Positions 18,374 through 28,519 are shown, counted from the stretch's first letter. The stretch is DNA of 46,808 nt from Candidatus Gygaella obscura (GCA_030765485.1 JAVCCR010000032.1:119481-166288); one strand, 5' to 3'. The notes: generated by a model not told the origin, from the letters alone. Translations and numbers: made by a program.

Positions 18374-18841
18374 ATGAAAAAAGTTTTACAAGGTGATTTG
18401 ATAGTTAAGGGTAAAAAAGTTGGTATAGTTGTTTCACGGTTTAATGATTTTTTTACCCAGAAACTGCTTGATGGTTGTATAGATACTCTTATCAGGCATG
18501 GTATATCAGAAAGTGATATTGAAGTTATTTGGGTGCCGGGTGCATTCGAGATACCTCAGGTTGCTTCTTTGATTGCAAAGGCTAAAAAAGTAGACGCAGT
18601 TATTTGTTTAGGTGTTATAATAAGAGGTGCTACGCCTCATTTTGATTATATTGCCGGTGAAGCCGCTAAAGGTATATCAAAAGTATCTTTATCTTCTCAA
18701 ATACCCGTTACTTTCGGTGTAGTTACCGCTGATAATTTAGAACAGGCTATAGAACGCTGCGGTACAAAAGAAGGCAATAAGGGTAAAGATGCAGCCCTTA
18801 ATGCAATAGAGATGATTAATTTGTTAAAGAAAATTAAATAA
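18374..18841 (+). CDS. ribH: 6,7-dimethyl-8-ribityllumazine synthase
   Basis: [50 protein letters not shown]. Confidence 0.96.
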   Translation: MKKVLQGDLIVKGKKVGIVVSRFNDFFTQKLLDGCIDTLIRHGISESDIEVIWVPGAFEIPQVASLIAKAKKVDAVICLGVIIRGATPHFDYIAGEAAKGISKVSLSSQIPVTFGVVTADNLEQAIERCGTKEGNKGKDAALNAIEMINLLKKIK

Positions 18842-18862
18842 CTATTTAAACAGTAATTTTCG

Positions 18863-19300
18863 ATGAGGAAACGAACCCTTTCTAGAGAAACTGCTTTGAA
18901 GATTCTTTATCAGCTGGATGTAGTCTATAAACAAGAGCAGGATATCCATATGATTATAGATAATTTTTTCAGCGAGCAAGATATCAGAGATGAAAAGATA
19001 AAGGATTTTGCTTTTAAATTGGTAAAGGGCGTTAAGGACAATTTTGATTTGATTGATAAAAAAATAAGCGAGTATGCTACTAATTGGGAACTTGACAGGA
19101 TGGCTGTGGTTGACAAAAATATCTTAAGAATTGGTTGTTTAGAATTGATTTTTTTAAGCGATATTCCTATTAAAGTTGCTATAAATGAAGCTGTTGAGAT
19201 GGCAAAAAAGTATTCTGGCGTAGAATCGGGAAAGTTTGTTAACGGGATTCTCGACAGGATAAAATCAGAGCGCCTAAAACCAAAAACCACTCCCGTTTAA
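18863..19300 (+). CDS. nusB: Transcription antitermination factor NusB
   Basis: RETALKILYQLDV, IPIKVAINEAVEMAKKYSGVESGKFVNGILDRI. Confidence 0.95.
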   Translation: MRKRTLSRETALKILYQLDVVYKQEQDIHMIIDNFFSEQDIRDEKIKDFAFKLVKGVKDNFDLIDKKISEYATNWELDRMAVVDKNILRIGCLELIFLSDIPIKVAINEAVEMAKKYSGVESGKFVNGILDRIKSERLKPKTTPV

Positions 19301-19317
19301 CTTCTTTTACTTGTTTT

Positions 19318-20145
19318 ATGAAATACGCAGACCTGCATCTGCATACATATTTTTCAGATGGTACATATAGCGTTGAAGAACTAATCAAACAGGCTGTCGA
19401 ACAAGACCTTTCTTGTATTGCCATAACCGATCATGATACTATCGATGGGTATATTTATCTTAAGAATAATTTATCTAAATTTCCTTTGGAGGTAATTTGC
19501 GGTATTGAGCTTACTTGTGATATGAATGGTAAAGAGGTTCATATCCTAGGTTATTTTCTTGATTATAAAAATCGCGCCCTATTGGATACTTGTGATTCTA
19601 TAAAAAAAGACCGCAAAAAACGAATCCAGGATATGGTTCTTAAATTAAAAGATTTAGGTATTGGTCTTGATTCTAAAGATGTGTTTGATTTGGCGAAAAA
19701 AGGGGTTGTGGGAAGATTGCATCTTGCCAGAGTTATGGTGGAGAAGGGTTATTGCAGTTCGATAAAAGAAGCTTTTTTAAAATATATCGGGGATGAATCT
19801 CCGGCATACATAAACAGGTTTTTATTGACGCCTGAAAAGGCTGTTAAGCTGATTATACAGGCAAAGGGAATTCCTGTGCTGGCGCATCCGTATATGCTGC
19901 AAAAAAATGGTTCCATAGATGCACTTATTGATGCCGGTATTAAGGGTATAGAGGTTTATTATCCTGAACATAGAAAAAAACAGATAAAAGAATTTTTGGG
20001 TATTGCTAAGAGAAATAATTTATTGGTTACTGGCGGTTCAGATTGTCACGGTAATGCAAAATCATCAAAATTAATTGGTCGGATAAGATTACCTTATTCT
20101 TTTGTGGAAGAGCTGAAAAAGAATAAAAGCAAAAATGAAGAATAA
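19318..20145 (+). CDS. PHP-domain phosphoesterase (RNase AM/YciV-like)
   Basis: ADLHLHTYFSDGTYS, AITDHDTIDG, VLAHP, GGSDCHG metal-ligand motifs. Confidence 0.88.
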   Translation: MKYADLHLHTYFSDGTYSVEELIKQAVEQDLSCIAITDHDTIDGYIYLKNNLSKFPLEVICGIELTCDMNGKEVHILGYFLDYKNRALLDTCDSIKKDRKKRIQDMVLKLKDLGIGLDSKDVFDLAKKGVVGRLHLARVMVEKGYCSSIKEAFLKYIGDESPAYINRFLLTPEKAVKLIIQAKGIPVLAHPYMLQKNGSIDALIDAGIKGIEVYYPEHRKKQIKEFLGIAKRNNLLVTGGSDCHGNAKSSKLIGRIRLPYSFVEELKKNKSKNEE

Positions 20146-21226
20146 AGATAAAGCATATATGTCTTTGGCATTATCATTTTCTTTGCGCGCCAAGGGAAAA
20201 ACCTTTCCTAACCCTCTTGTTGGAGCAGTATTGGTAAAAAATAACCGTATAATTTCTCAGGGGTATCATAAAAAAGCCGGTAGCGACCATGCAGAAATAG
20301 TTGCTTTAAAAAAGGCTGGTAAAAGAGCCAAGGGAGCAACTCTTTATATTACTCTTGAGCCATGTACGCATCACGGTAGGACGCCTCCTTGCGTAAAAGA
20401 AATTATTAAATTCGGCATAAAAAGAGTGGTTGTTGGGATGTTGGATCCGAATCCTATAAATACTTTGAGAGGAAAAGCAATTCTTAAAAGCCATGGTATA
20501 AAAGTTAAAACGGGTGTTCTTGAAAAGGAAGTTAAGAAGGTCAATAGGTGGTTTATTAAGTATATTACTAAAGGTATACCTTATGTTACGGTTAAGGTTG
20601 GCCAAAGTCTTGATGGTAGGATTGCTACTAGTCGTTTCCAGTCAAAATGGATAACTTCTGATAAGGCAAGAAGTTTCTCACATAGACAAAGGCGTTATTT
20701 TGATTCGGTAATGTTAGGAATAAATACTGTTATAAAAGACGATCCTCGTTTAAAAGAATTTAAAACTAAGATAATAATTGATTCCAATCTCAGGATTCCT
20801 TTAAACTCTAAGTTATTTGACGGATCCTCTAGGGTTATTATTGCCTGTATTAATTCCAGGATGAAAGAATTAGAAGGTATGGTTGGTAAGATAGACCATC
20901 TGAAACAAAAAAATGTAACGATTATTAAACTAAAGCAAAAAAAAGGGAAAGTTGACTTAAAGCAGTTGATGAGAAAACTGGCAGATCTGGAGATTTCCAA
21001 TATTTTGGTTGAGGGTGGAGGAGAATTAATTGGTTCTCTTTTTGATAATAAACTTGTGGATAGGATTATGTTTTTTGTTGCTCCTAAGATTATTGGAGGG
21101 AAGACAGCTGTTAGTTCAGTGGAAGGACAAGGCAATGATCTTCTTTATCATTCCGCAAAGATTAATAATTTAACTGTAAAACAAATATCCTGTGATTATT
21201 TATTCGATGGGGAGGTAGAGTACTGA
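20135..21226 (+). CDS. ribD: Bifunctional pyrimidine deaminase/reductase RibD
   Basis: DHAEIVALKKAG, EPCTHHGRTPPC, VGQSLDGRIATS reductase domain. Confidence 0.95.
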   Translation: MKNKDKAYMSLALSFSLRAKGKTFPNPLVGAVLVKNNRIISQGYHKKAGSDHAEIVALKKAGKRAKGATLYITLEPCTHHGRTPPCVKEIIKFGIKRVVVGMLDPNPINTLRGKAILKSHGIKVKTGVLEKEVKKVNRWFIKYITKGIPYVTVKVGQSLDGRIATSRFQSKWITSDKARSFSHRQRRYFDSVMLGINTVIKDDPRLKEFKTKIIIDSNLRIPLNSKLFDGSSRVIIACINSRMKELEGMVGKIDHLKQKNVTIIKLKQKKGKVDLKQLMRKLADLEISNILVEGGGELIGSLFDNKLVDRIMFFVAPKIIGGKTAVSSVEGQGNDLLYHSAKINNLTVKQISCDYLFDGEVEY

Positions 21227-21858
21227 TGTTTACCGGAATCATTGAAGAAATTGGCTGTATAAAAGAAAAAAAAGAGTCCTGTGGGTTCTTAAGTCTTTTG
21301 ATCAATACGGATTCTATCTATAAAAAACTTAATCTTGGTGATAGCGTGAGTGTTAACGGCGTATGCTTGACCGTTAAGGCAATAACGGGAAATTGCTTGA
21401 GTTTTGATGTTATGGAAGAGACGTTAAAGAAAACTAATCTCGGCATGCTTAGTATTAAGGATTTTGTAAATCTTGAGACTGCTTTAAAGGCACAGGATAT
21501 GCTTAGTGGACATTTTGTTACGGGTCATATTGATACTACTGTTAAGATAGCAGGGATTGCTAGTGATAGGACTTCTATAGAATTGATTTTAGAAGATGAA
21601 TTTAGGAGTTTTGTTGTGGAAAAAGGATCTGTTGCTCTAGATGGAATTAGTCTGACTATAGGTTCTGTTACTAAAAATGGTTTTATTGTTTATCTTATTC
21701 CTTTTAGCCTGGGGCATACCAATTTAAAATATATGAAGAAGAATTCCTTTCTCAATCTTGAATGTGATATTTTGGCTAAATACGTTCAAAATGCCTTCCA
21801 AAACAAGAGTAAATCTACCATAAGCGGGTCTTTTCTTAAGGAGCACGGTTTTATCTAA
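21226..21858 (+). CDS. ribE: Riboflavin synthase alpha chain
   Basis: MFTGIIEEIG, SVNGVCLTV, MLSGHFVTGHID; duplicated lumazine-binding fold. Confidence 0.95.
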   Translation: MFTGIIEEIGCIKEKKESCGFLSLLINTDSIYKKLNLGDSVSVNGVCLTVKAITGNCLSFDVMEETLKKTNLGMLSIKDFVNLETALKAQDMLSGHFVTGHIDTTVKIAGIASDRTSIELILEDEFRSFVVEKGSVALDGISLTIGSVTKNGFIVYLIPFSLGHTNLKYMKKNSFLNLECDILAKYVQNAFQNKSKSTISGSFLKEHGFI

Positions 21859-21901
21859 GAAGTTGCGAAAGCCGTAAATTTGTGTTAAACTAACTTTTTA
21901 G

Positions 21902-22618
21902 ATGGCAAGGGTTTATATCGGAACAAGCGGTTGGAATTACCCGCATTGGAAAGGTATTTTTTATACCAAAGATTTAAAAGAAAGCGATTGGCTAAAGTAC
22001 TATTCGCAGTTTTTCAACTGCGTAGAAATAAATGTTACTTTCTATCGTTTAGTAAAAGAAAAAACATTTAAGACTTGGTATGCTGATACCCCAGAAAAAT
22101 TTGGTTTTACAGTTAAAGGTTCAAGATATATCACGCATATTAAAAGATTAAAAGGTGTTGAAAAGCCGCTTGAGGTTTTTTTAAAAAGTATTGTTCCTTT
22201 AAAGGAGAAATTAATTGCTTTACTTTGGCAGTTTCCGCCAAATTACAAAGCAAATATTTTAGAGTTAGAGATTTTTTTAAAGATGTTAAAACTAACGGGA
22301 ATAAGACAGGTTTTTGAGTTTAGGAATGATAATTGTTTTAATAAAGATATTTTTGCATTGCTGAAAAAGTTTAGAGCTTGTCTTTGTTTGGCCGATTCAA
22401 GCCGTTACAGATTAGAAAACCAAGATTTAACAGATTTTTATTATTTAAGGTTGCATGGAAGAGGTTCTTTGTACAAAACAAATTATAGCATACAGGCGCT
22501 TCGAGAATATGTCAGGCTTATTAAAAAAAGCAAAAAAGATAGTTTTGTGTTTTTTAATAATGATTTTAACGGTTTTGCCGTTAAGAATGCTCTAAGGTTT
22601 AAGAAATTATTAAAATAG
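21902..22618 (+). CDS. DUF72 family protein
   Basis: YIGTSGWNYPHWKGIFY, DFYYLRLHGRG, YVFFNND-like ending; typical DUF72. Confidence 0.9.
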   Translation: MARVYIGTSGWNYPHWKGIFYTKDLKESDWLKYYSQFFNCVEINVTFYRLVKEKTFKTWYADTPEKFGFTVKGSRYITHIKRLKGVEKPLEVFLKSIVPLKEKLIALLWQFPPNYKANILELEIFLKMLKLTGIRQVFEFRNDNCFNKDIFALLKKFRACLCLADSSRYRLENQDLTDFYYLRLHGRGSLYKTNYSIQALREYVRLIKKSKKDSFVFFNNDFNGFAVKNALRFKKLLK

Positions 22619-22623
22619 TTTTT

Positions 22624-22698
22624 CGGGGAGTGGCTCAGTTTGGCTAGAGCGCAACGTTCGGGACGTTGAGGTCGTGGGTTCAAGTCCCGCCTCCCCGA
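22624..22698 (+). tRNA. tRNA-Pro (anticodon CGG)
   Basis: Acceptor CGGGGAG/CTCCCCG; anticodon stem CAACG/CGTTG with loop TTCGGGA; T arm GTGGGTTCAAGTCCCGC. No encoded CCA. Confidence 0.96.
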
Positions 22699-22711
22699 CA
22701 AGTAAACAGAT

Positions 22712-22984
22712 ATGAAAAAACATGTAAAAGTAATTTATTCAGGTCGTGTTCAAGGTGTTGGTTTTAGGTATAATATAGATAATATTGCTAAGGTTATGAA
22801 CGTTTATGGATGGATTAAAAATTTAGAGGATGGCCGGGTGATACTTGTTGCTGAGGATAAGAAAGCTGTGTTGGAGAAGTTTTTAGACCAGATTAATAAT
22901 TTTTTTTCCGACTATATAAAGAAAACAAACGTAGAATGGTCTGATGCAATAGAAGATTTTAATATTTTTGAAGTTAAATTCTAG
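22712..22984 (+). CDS. acyP: Acylphosphatase
   Basis: SGRVQGVGFRYNI, VYGWIKNLEDGRV. Confidence 0.93.
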   Translation: MKKHVKVIYSGRVQGVGFRYNIDNIAKVMNVYGWIKNLEDGRVILVAEDKKAVLEKFLDQINNFFSDYIKKTNVEWSDAIEDFNIFEVKF

Positions 22985-23126
22985 CGCGTTATTCAATCTT
23001 TTGTTCATTTAATTGTAGATAAGCAGATTTTAAAAAAGTAAGATAAGTTTTAGAATCAACAAATAATGATATTTAAGATAAGTCTACCTGTTTTTTTGGC
23101 AACCGTTTTCTAAATCGTCAATAAAG

Positions 23127-25121
23127 ATGGTAAAAGATTACAAAAAAGCAATAGAGAAGCTTAAAAAAATTATCAGGCATCATGATTATCTTTATTATGT
23201 TTTATCTAGTCCAGAGATATCTGATAAGGAATACGACGATTTAATAAAAAAACTAAAATATTTAGAAAAAAGATCCCCTCAATATAGAACTGAAGATTCT
23301 CCTTCCGCCAGAGTAGGTAGTGATATTGTTAAAGGTTTTAGGACGGTTAGACATAAAACGAAGATGCTTTCTTTGGAAAATGCCTATTCATTTGAAGAAT
23401 TATACGATTGGGATAAGAGAATAAAAAAAATTCTAGAAAAGGATGAAAATCTAGAATATGTGACTGAACTTAAGATTGACGGTGTCAGCGCTAATTTAAC
23501 TTACAAAAAGTCTTCTTTGGTAATAGCTTCTACCCGTGGAAATGGTGATATGGGAGAGGATGTTACCGTTAATATAAAAACAATTCGTTCTATACCTCTT
23601 GTTTTGTTAGGAAATAATTATCCTGATTTGATTGAGATAAGAGGAGAGGTTTATATGAACAGGGTTGGTTTCAATGCACTGAATAGACAACGTAAATCCG
23701 AAGGTATTGATTTGTTTGCAAATCTCAGGAATGCGGCCAGCGGGTCATTGAAACTTTTAGATACGAAAGTTACCGCAGATAGAAAACTTAAATTCTTTGC
23801 GCATTCTCTTGGCGAAATCAATGGTTTAGGTATTTTCTCCCAAAAAGAATTTATGAATAATTTAAAGAGCTGGGGCGTGCCTGTTAATCCTCATGTTAAA
23901 TTGTGCAAGACGCTTCAGGAGGTCGTAAAATATTGTGAATATTGGCAGGGTCATAAGGATGGTTTGGATTATGATATTGACGGAGTTGTGGTTAAAATAA
24001 ACAGTCTAAGACAACAAAAGATTTTAGGGGCTACTTTAAAAAGTCCACGCTGGGCAATTGCCTATAAGTTTCCGGCGCAACAGGCAACTACAGATATTCT
24101 TGATATAACTTTTGGTGTTGGTAGGACTGGTATAATTACACCAGTGGCAAAACTTAAACCCGTAGAGTGCGCAGGAGTAGTTATAAAACACGCAACTTTG
24201 CATAATTTTGATGAAATAAAAAGACTTAATATAAAAATAGGCGATAAGGTTTTAATAGAGAGAGCCGGTGATGTTATCCCCAAGATAATCAAGGTTGTTA
24301 AGTCTAAAAAAGGGAAAAGCATTCTGCCTCCTAAGAAATGTCCTACGTGTTCTGGAAAAGTTGTAAAAGAAAAAGATGAAGATGTTGCTTGGCGCTGCAT
24401 TAATCCTGTGTGCTCCCAGCAGATTGAGGCGAAATTGCTGCACTTTACTTCAAAACAGGCCATGGATATTGAAGGCATGGGGGATGCAGTTATTGCGCAG
24501 TTGGTAAAACTAGGATTAGTGAAGGATTTTGCAGATATATATGAATTAAAAAATAAAGATTTAGAAAAATTAGATTTATTTAAAGATAAAAAAATTAATA
24601 ATCTGCTTTTGGCGATTGAAAAAAGTAAAAAAAGATCTCTATCTCATTTTGTCTATGGCTTAGGCATAAGGCATGTGGGGGAAAAGGCTGCTTTTGTATT
24701 ATCCAGCCACTTTGTCACATTAGAGAAGATCATGAAGGCAAAAAAAAGTGATTTACAGTCAATCCATGAGATAGGTTCAGTTATGGCCGAATCGATCATA
24801 GATTATTTTTCTCAAGTTAAAGCTACTCGTATTATAAGCCAGCTAAAATTATTAGATTTGCAATTCTTAAAAGAAGATTCAGTTATTAATCAAGGACCTT
24901 TGAAGGCTAAAATAGTTGTTTTTACCGGCGAATTAAAGAATTTTACGCGGCCAGAAGCACAAAATCTTGTGAGAAGACACGGAGGGAATTTTTCTTCTTC
25001 TGTGAGCAGTAAAACTGATTTTGTTATTGTTGGGGAAAATCCCGGTTCGAAATTAGATAAGGCAAAACGTTTGGGTGTTGTTATTATTTATGAAAGTGAA
25101 TTTAAGGAGATGTTGAAATGA
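23127..25121 (+). CDS. ligA: NAD-dependent DNA ligase
   Basis: ELKIDGVSANL (KxDG), zinc finger CPTCSG...CINPVC, HhH repeats, BRCT domain. Confidence 0.97.
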   Translation: MVKDYKKAIEKLKKIIRHHDYLYYVLSSPEISDKEYDDLIKKLKYLEKRSPQYRTEDSPSARVGSDIVKGFRTVRHKTKMLSLENAYSFEELYDWDKRIKKILEKDENLEYVTELKIDGVSANLTYKKSSLVIASTRGNGDMGEDVTVNIKTIRSIPLVLLGNNYPDLIEIRGEVYMNRVGFNALNRQRKSEGIDLFANLRNAASGSLKLLDTKVTADRKLKFFAHSLGEINGLGIFSQKEFMNNLKSWGVPVNPHVKLCKTLQEVVKYCEYWQGHKDGLDYDIDGVVVKINSLRQQKILGATLKSPRWAIAYKFPAQQATTDILDITFGVGRTGIITPVAKLKPVECAGVVIKHATLHNFDEIKRLNIKIGDKVLIERAGDVIPKIIKVVKSKKGKSILPPKKCPTCSGKVVKEKDEDVAWRCINPVCSQQIEAKLLHFTSKQAMDIEGMGDAVIAQLVKLGLVKDFADIYELKNKDLEKLDLFKDKKINNLLLAIEKSKKRSLSHFVYGLGIRHVGEKAAFVLSSHFVTLEKIMKAKKSDLQSIHEIGSVMAESIIDYFSQVKATRIISQLKLLDLQFLKEDSVINQGPLKAKIVVFTGELKNFTRPEAQNLVRRHGGNFSSSVSSKTDFVIVGENPGSKLDKAKRLGVVIIYESEFKEMLK

Positions 25122-25618
25122 TCAGAACTTTATTTTATATCTGTTTAGTTGGTTGTTTTTTATGCGTAAATTTGGGTTGCGAGGCTTTTGCTAAAAAATT
25201 TGTAAGAAAACCTAAAAAGAATGAGCAGTCGATTGAGATAGTACTAGAGCCTCGGGAATATCCAGAAAGTCCTTTGCCGAATGAGGATTTGTATCGTCAG
25301 AGGTTTACATTCTGGAAATACTGGCAGGATGAATTGATAAATTCTCTTTATCTAGGAGGTAACAGAAAAAAACAAATAGAAGCAGTGAATTATTCTATTG
25401 AGTTTTTAAACTCACTGAAGAAATTATTGTCTCAAGAGCCAAGTGAAAGGATAGATTTAGAGTTGGCTCAATTGGAAAAGGTGAAAACGTGCCTGGGGAA
25501 AGCATTTATTTCTAATGATGATCTAAGAAGAATTAAACGACAGCTGGAAAAGCAGAAGTTTAGAATTGACAGAAATTTTGTTTTTTCCAATATTGAAAGA
25601 GACCTTTTAAGCCAATGA
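25118..25618 (+). CDS. Predicted exported or lipid-anchored small protein, family unknown
   Basis: N-terminal hydrophobic signal (MIRTLFYICLVGCFLCVNLGCEAFA), remainder charged and helical; overlaps the ligA stop by 4 nt. Confidence 0.6.
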   Translation: MIRTLFYICLVGCFLCVNLGCEAFAKKFVRKPKKNEQSIEIVLEPREYPESPLPNEDLYRQRFTFWKYWQDELINSLYLGGNRKKQIEAVNYSIEFLNSLKKLLSQEPSERIDLELAQLEKVKTCLGKAFISNDDLRRIKRQLEKQKFRIDRNFVFSNIERDLLSQ

Positions 25619-26223
25619 TACTGGAAAAACTTGTATTAGGAAGCTACTTTGTTAATTGCTATATTCTAGGTAACGAACATTCAAAAGAAGCGGTTATAAT
25701 TGATCCAGGAGCTGAATTCAAAAAAATCGACAGCGTTATTAAAAAAAAGCAATTGCTACCTACGGCAATTATCAATACCCATGGCCACTTGGATCATATC
25801 CAGGAAGACGATTCTTTTAAAGTTCCGGTGTATATTCATTCTCAGGATAGAGATTGTTTTACAGATCCTAAGAAAAATCTGTCTGCTTTTTTCGGAGCAC
25901 CTTTTATTGTTAATTCCAAAGCACAATTATTGGAAGATGGACAGGTGATTACTTTGGCTGGTTTTAAGTTTGAGGTGATTCATACTCCAGGGCATACTAG
26001 AGGAGGTATTTGTTTAAAGGTCGATGGTTTGCTTTTTTCCGGAGATACGCTTTTTGCAGGCAGTGTAGGCAGAACGGATTTTCCGGGAGCAGATGCTAAA
26101 ATTCTGATTGAATCTATTAAAAGTAAGCTTCTTGTTATAAAAGATGATTTAAAGGTTTTCCCCGGACATGGCCAGGATACGTCTTTGGAGCTAGAAAGGC
26201 AGACTAATTGTTTTTTGAATTGA
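25615..26223 (+). CDS. MBL-fold metallohydrolase (glyoxalase II-like)
   Basis: NTHGHLDHIQ, HTPGHTRGGI, FSGDTLFAGSVGRTDFPG, FPGHGQDT. Confidence 0.92.
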   Translation: MILEKLVLGSYFVNCYILGNEHSKEAVIIDPGAEFKKIDSVIKKKQLLPTAIINTHGHLDHIQEDDSFKVPVYIHSQDRDCFTDPKKNLSAFFGAPFIVNSKAQLLEDGQVITLAGFKFEVIHTPGHTRGGICLKVDGLLFSGDTLFAGSVGRTDFPGADAKILIESIKSKLLVIKDDLKVFPGHGQDTSLELERQTNCFLN

Positions 26224-26230
26224 TCATAAA

Positions 26231-27118
26231 ATGAAAGATCTAATCGAAAACTTTTTGAATTATTTATCCGTTGAACGCAATCTTGCAAAGAATACGATAA
26301 GTTCTTACAGGAGAGATCTTAATAGTTACAGTGATTTTTTATCTACTAAGAAAATTGTCAATATTTCCAGTACAACAAGACAGACTTTATCTGATTTTCT
26401 TTTTTGGAGAAAAGATAGAGGAATTTCCAGTAGCTCTATTGCCAGGCAATTAGCAGCAATAAAGAGTTTTTACCGTTTTTTAGTAAGGGAGCGTCTTATT
26501 AGACATGATCCGACAGCCTTGCTTGATTCTCCGAAACTATGGAAGAGAATTCCTGATGTTCTTTCTTTCCCTGAAGTCGAGGCTTTATTGGCCGGTCCTG
26601 ACATGAAAGATAAATTCGGTGTTCGGGATAAGGCGATATTGGAGCTTATCTATGCAACGGGGATGAGGGTAAGTGAAGCTGTAAATTTAAAACTGCAGAG
26701 TGTTAATTTAGAAGTTGGTTTTGTGCGTTGTTTCGGTAAAGGAGGGAAAGAAAGAATAGTTCCCATTGGGAAAAAAGCCGTCTCAGCGGTAAATAGGTAC
26801 ATCATTGGGTTGCGTAAGGATATGAATAAACTATCAGAGTCTAATAGTTTGTTTCTTAACCGATTTGGAAAACCGCTTTCCCGGGTATGGGTTTGGAAAA
26901 TGGTTAAGTTCTATGGAAAGAAAGCAAGAATAAAAAAGATTATAAAACCGCATATTTTAAGACATTCTTTTGCTACACATCTTTTAGAAGGAGGGGCTGA
27001 TCTACGTTCGGTTCAGGAGATGCTGGGTCATGCAAGTATATCTACGACTCAAATATACACACATATTAATAAGGATAGGCTTAAATCGATCCATAAGAAG
27101 TTTCATCCTAGAGGCTAA
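26231..27118 (+). CDS. Tyrosine recombinase XerC/XerD
   Basis: ATGMRVSEAVNL, HILRHSFATHLLEGGADLRSVQEMLGHASISTTQIYTH (R-H-R-H-Y). Confidence 0.93.
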   Translation: MKDLIENFLNYLSVERNLAKNTISSYRRDLNSYSDFLSTKKIVNISSTTRQTLSDFLFWRKDRGISSSSIARQLAAIKSFYRFLVRERLIRHDPTALLDSPKLWKRIPDVLSFPEVEALLAGPDMKDKFGVRDKAILELIYATGMRVSEAVNLKLQSVNLEVGFVRCFGKGGKERIVPIGKKAVSAVNRYIIGLRKDMNKLSESNSLFLNRFGKPLSRVWVWKMVKFYGKKARIKKIIKPHILRHSFATHLLEGGADLRSVQEMLGHASISTTQIYTHINKDRLKSIHKKFHPRG

Positions 27119-27120
27119 TT

Positions 27121-28392
27121 ATGAAAAAAACATTTAAAAGGTTACCGAAAAACATCCTTGCATTGGTAAAAAAAATAGCTCGTCTTGCCGATGAAGATGG
27201 TTATCGGATTTTCTTGGTTGGAGGATTTGTTAGGGATTTGATTTTGGGGATTGATAATCTTGATTTGGATATAGTTGTTGATGGTAATGGGCTTTGTTTT
27301 GCAAGAAAACTTTATAATAAACTAGGTATGGATATTGTAGTGCATAAAAGATTCGGTACGGCAACAATAGTTACCAGAGAAAGAATAAAGCTTGATATCG
27401 CTACTGCTCGATGCGAAAGTTATGCTGCTCCGGGAGTTTTGCCAGAGGTTACCTTTAGCTCAATACACGAAGATTTAAAAAGGAGGGATTTTACGATCAA
27501 TGCTATGGCTATCGGAATAAATAAGCATAATTTCGGTGTCGTGATTGATTATTTTGGTGGGCTCCAAGATTTAAAAAAGAAAAAGATTAAAGTATTACAT
27601 GATGTTAGTTTTATTGATGATCCTACAAGGATTTTACGGGCGATAAGGTTTAAAGTGAGGTTTGGTTTTAAGTTTGACAAGAAAACATCTTTTTTATTGA
27701 AAGAGGCTATTAAAAGAAAAATGCTTTTTAAGGTGCAAAAGCATCGCCTTCGCGATGAGCTCATTTTATTATTGAAAGAAAGAATGCCGCCTTTATATAT
27801 TAAAGAACTTAATCGGCTTTGTGGCCTTAAGTTTTTGTATAATGATATCAGTCTCTTTAATGGTTTGAATAAAACTCTAAAGAATATAAAAAAAGAGAGT
27901 CATTGGTTTATAAACAGTCAGTCTAGCAAAAGGAAGCTTGAGGAGTGGTTGGTTTATTTAATTGGTATTCTTGATTGTTTGAAGTTGGCTGGTTTAAAAA
28001 AGTTTTGTTTTGATTATGCATTGCGCAAAAAAGACACAAAGCGGATTTTATCATACAAGGAATTTATGTTGAAGAAAAAACTTAAGCTTGATAAGACTCT
28101 TAGACCTGTATATCTGTATAAGATAATGGCGCCACTTAGCTACGAAGCAATAATTGCAATTCTTGCAAAAGTAAACAAGCGTCAGGCTCGAATGAATATA
28201 ATTAGTTTTTTGGAGGAATTCCACACTATAAGGCCTCATATAAATGGTGATATTATTAAGGAGCTGGGGATAAAGGAAGGGCCGATAATCAAAAAAATTC
28301 TTAGCCAAGTTCATAATGCGCGTATTAATAAATCAATAAGTACTTTTGAAGAAGAGTTAAGTTTGGTCAGAAAAATACTTAAAATGAATTAA
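27121..28392 (+). CDS. CCA tRNA nucleotidyltransferase / poly(A) polymerase family
   Basis: FLVGGFVRDLILGIDNLDLDIVVDG, RRDFTINAMAI, DDPTRILRAIRF. Confidence 0.92.
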   Translation: MKKTFKRLPKNILALVKKIARLADEDGYRIFLVGGFVRDLILGIDNLDLDIVVDGNGLCFARKLYNKLGMDIVVHKRFGTATIVTRERIKLDIATARCESYAAPGVLPEVTFSSIHEDLKRRDFTINAMAIGINKHNFGVVIDYFGGLQDLKKKKIKVLHDVSFIDDPTRILRAIRFKVRFGFKFDKKTSFLLKEAIKRKMLFKVQKHRLRDELILLLKERMPPLYIKELNRLCGLKFLYNDISLFNGLNKTLKNIKKESHWFINSQSSKRKLEEWLVYLIGILDCLKLAGLKKFCFDYALRKKDTKRILSYKEFMLKKKLKLDKTLRPVYLYKIMAPLSYEAIIAILAKVNKRQARMNIISFLEEFHTIRPHINGDIIKELGIKEGPIIKKILSQVHNARINKSISTFEEELSLVRKILKMN

Positions 28393-28519
28393 TTTAAGAT
28401 TATTTAAGCTGGGGATTTACACATTTATGGTTTATTTTGATTGTTAAAAAAGGTACGACTGTTAAGCAGCTGGGAAGATAGTTGTTTTTTAGATAAAGAT
28501 TGTTTATTCAATTTGATAA

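Noticed and set aside
22483-22701. Minus-strand ORF 'MSGRRDLNPRPQRPERCALAKLSH...'
   Set aside because: Antisense translation of the tRNA-Pro gene; this peptide pattern is a well-known spurious annotation.
22985-23126. Intergenic gap between acyP and ligA as possible small RNA
   Set aside because: No clear promoter plus terminator pair or stable hairpin seen by eye.
28393-28519. Short peptide IVKKGTTVKQLGR before rbfA, reminiscent of a TGS-domain or IF2 fragment
   Set aside because: Only about 13 residues between stops; too short to separate from chance.
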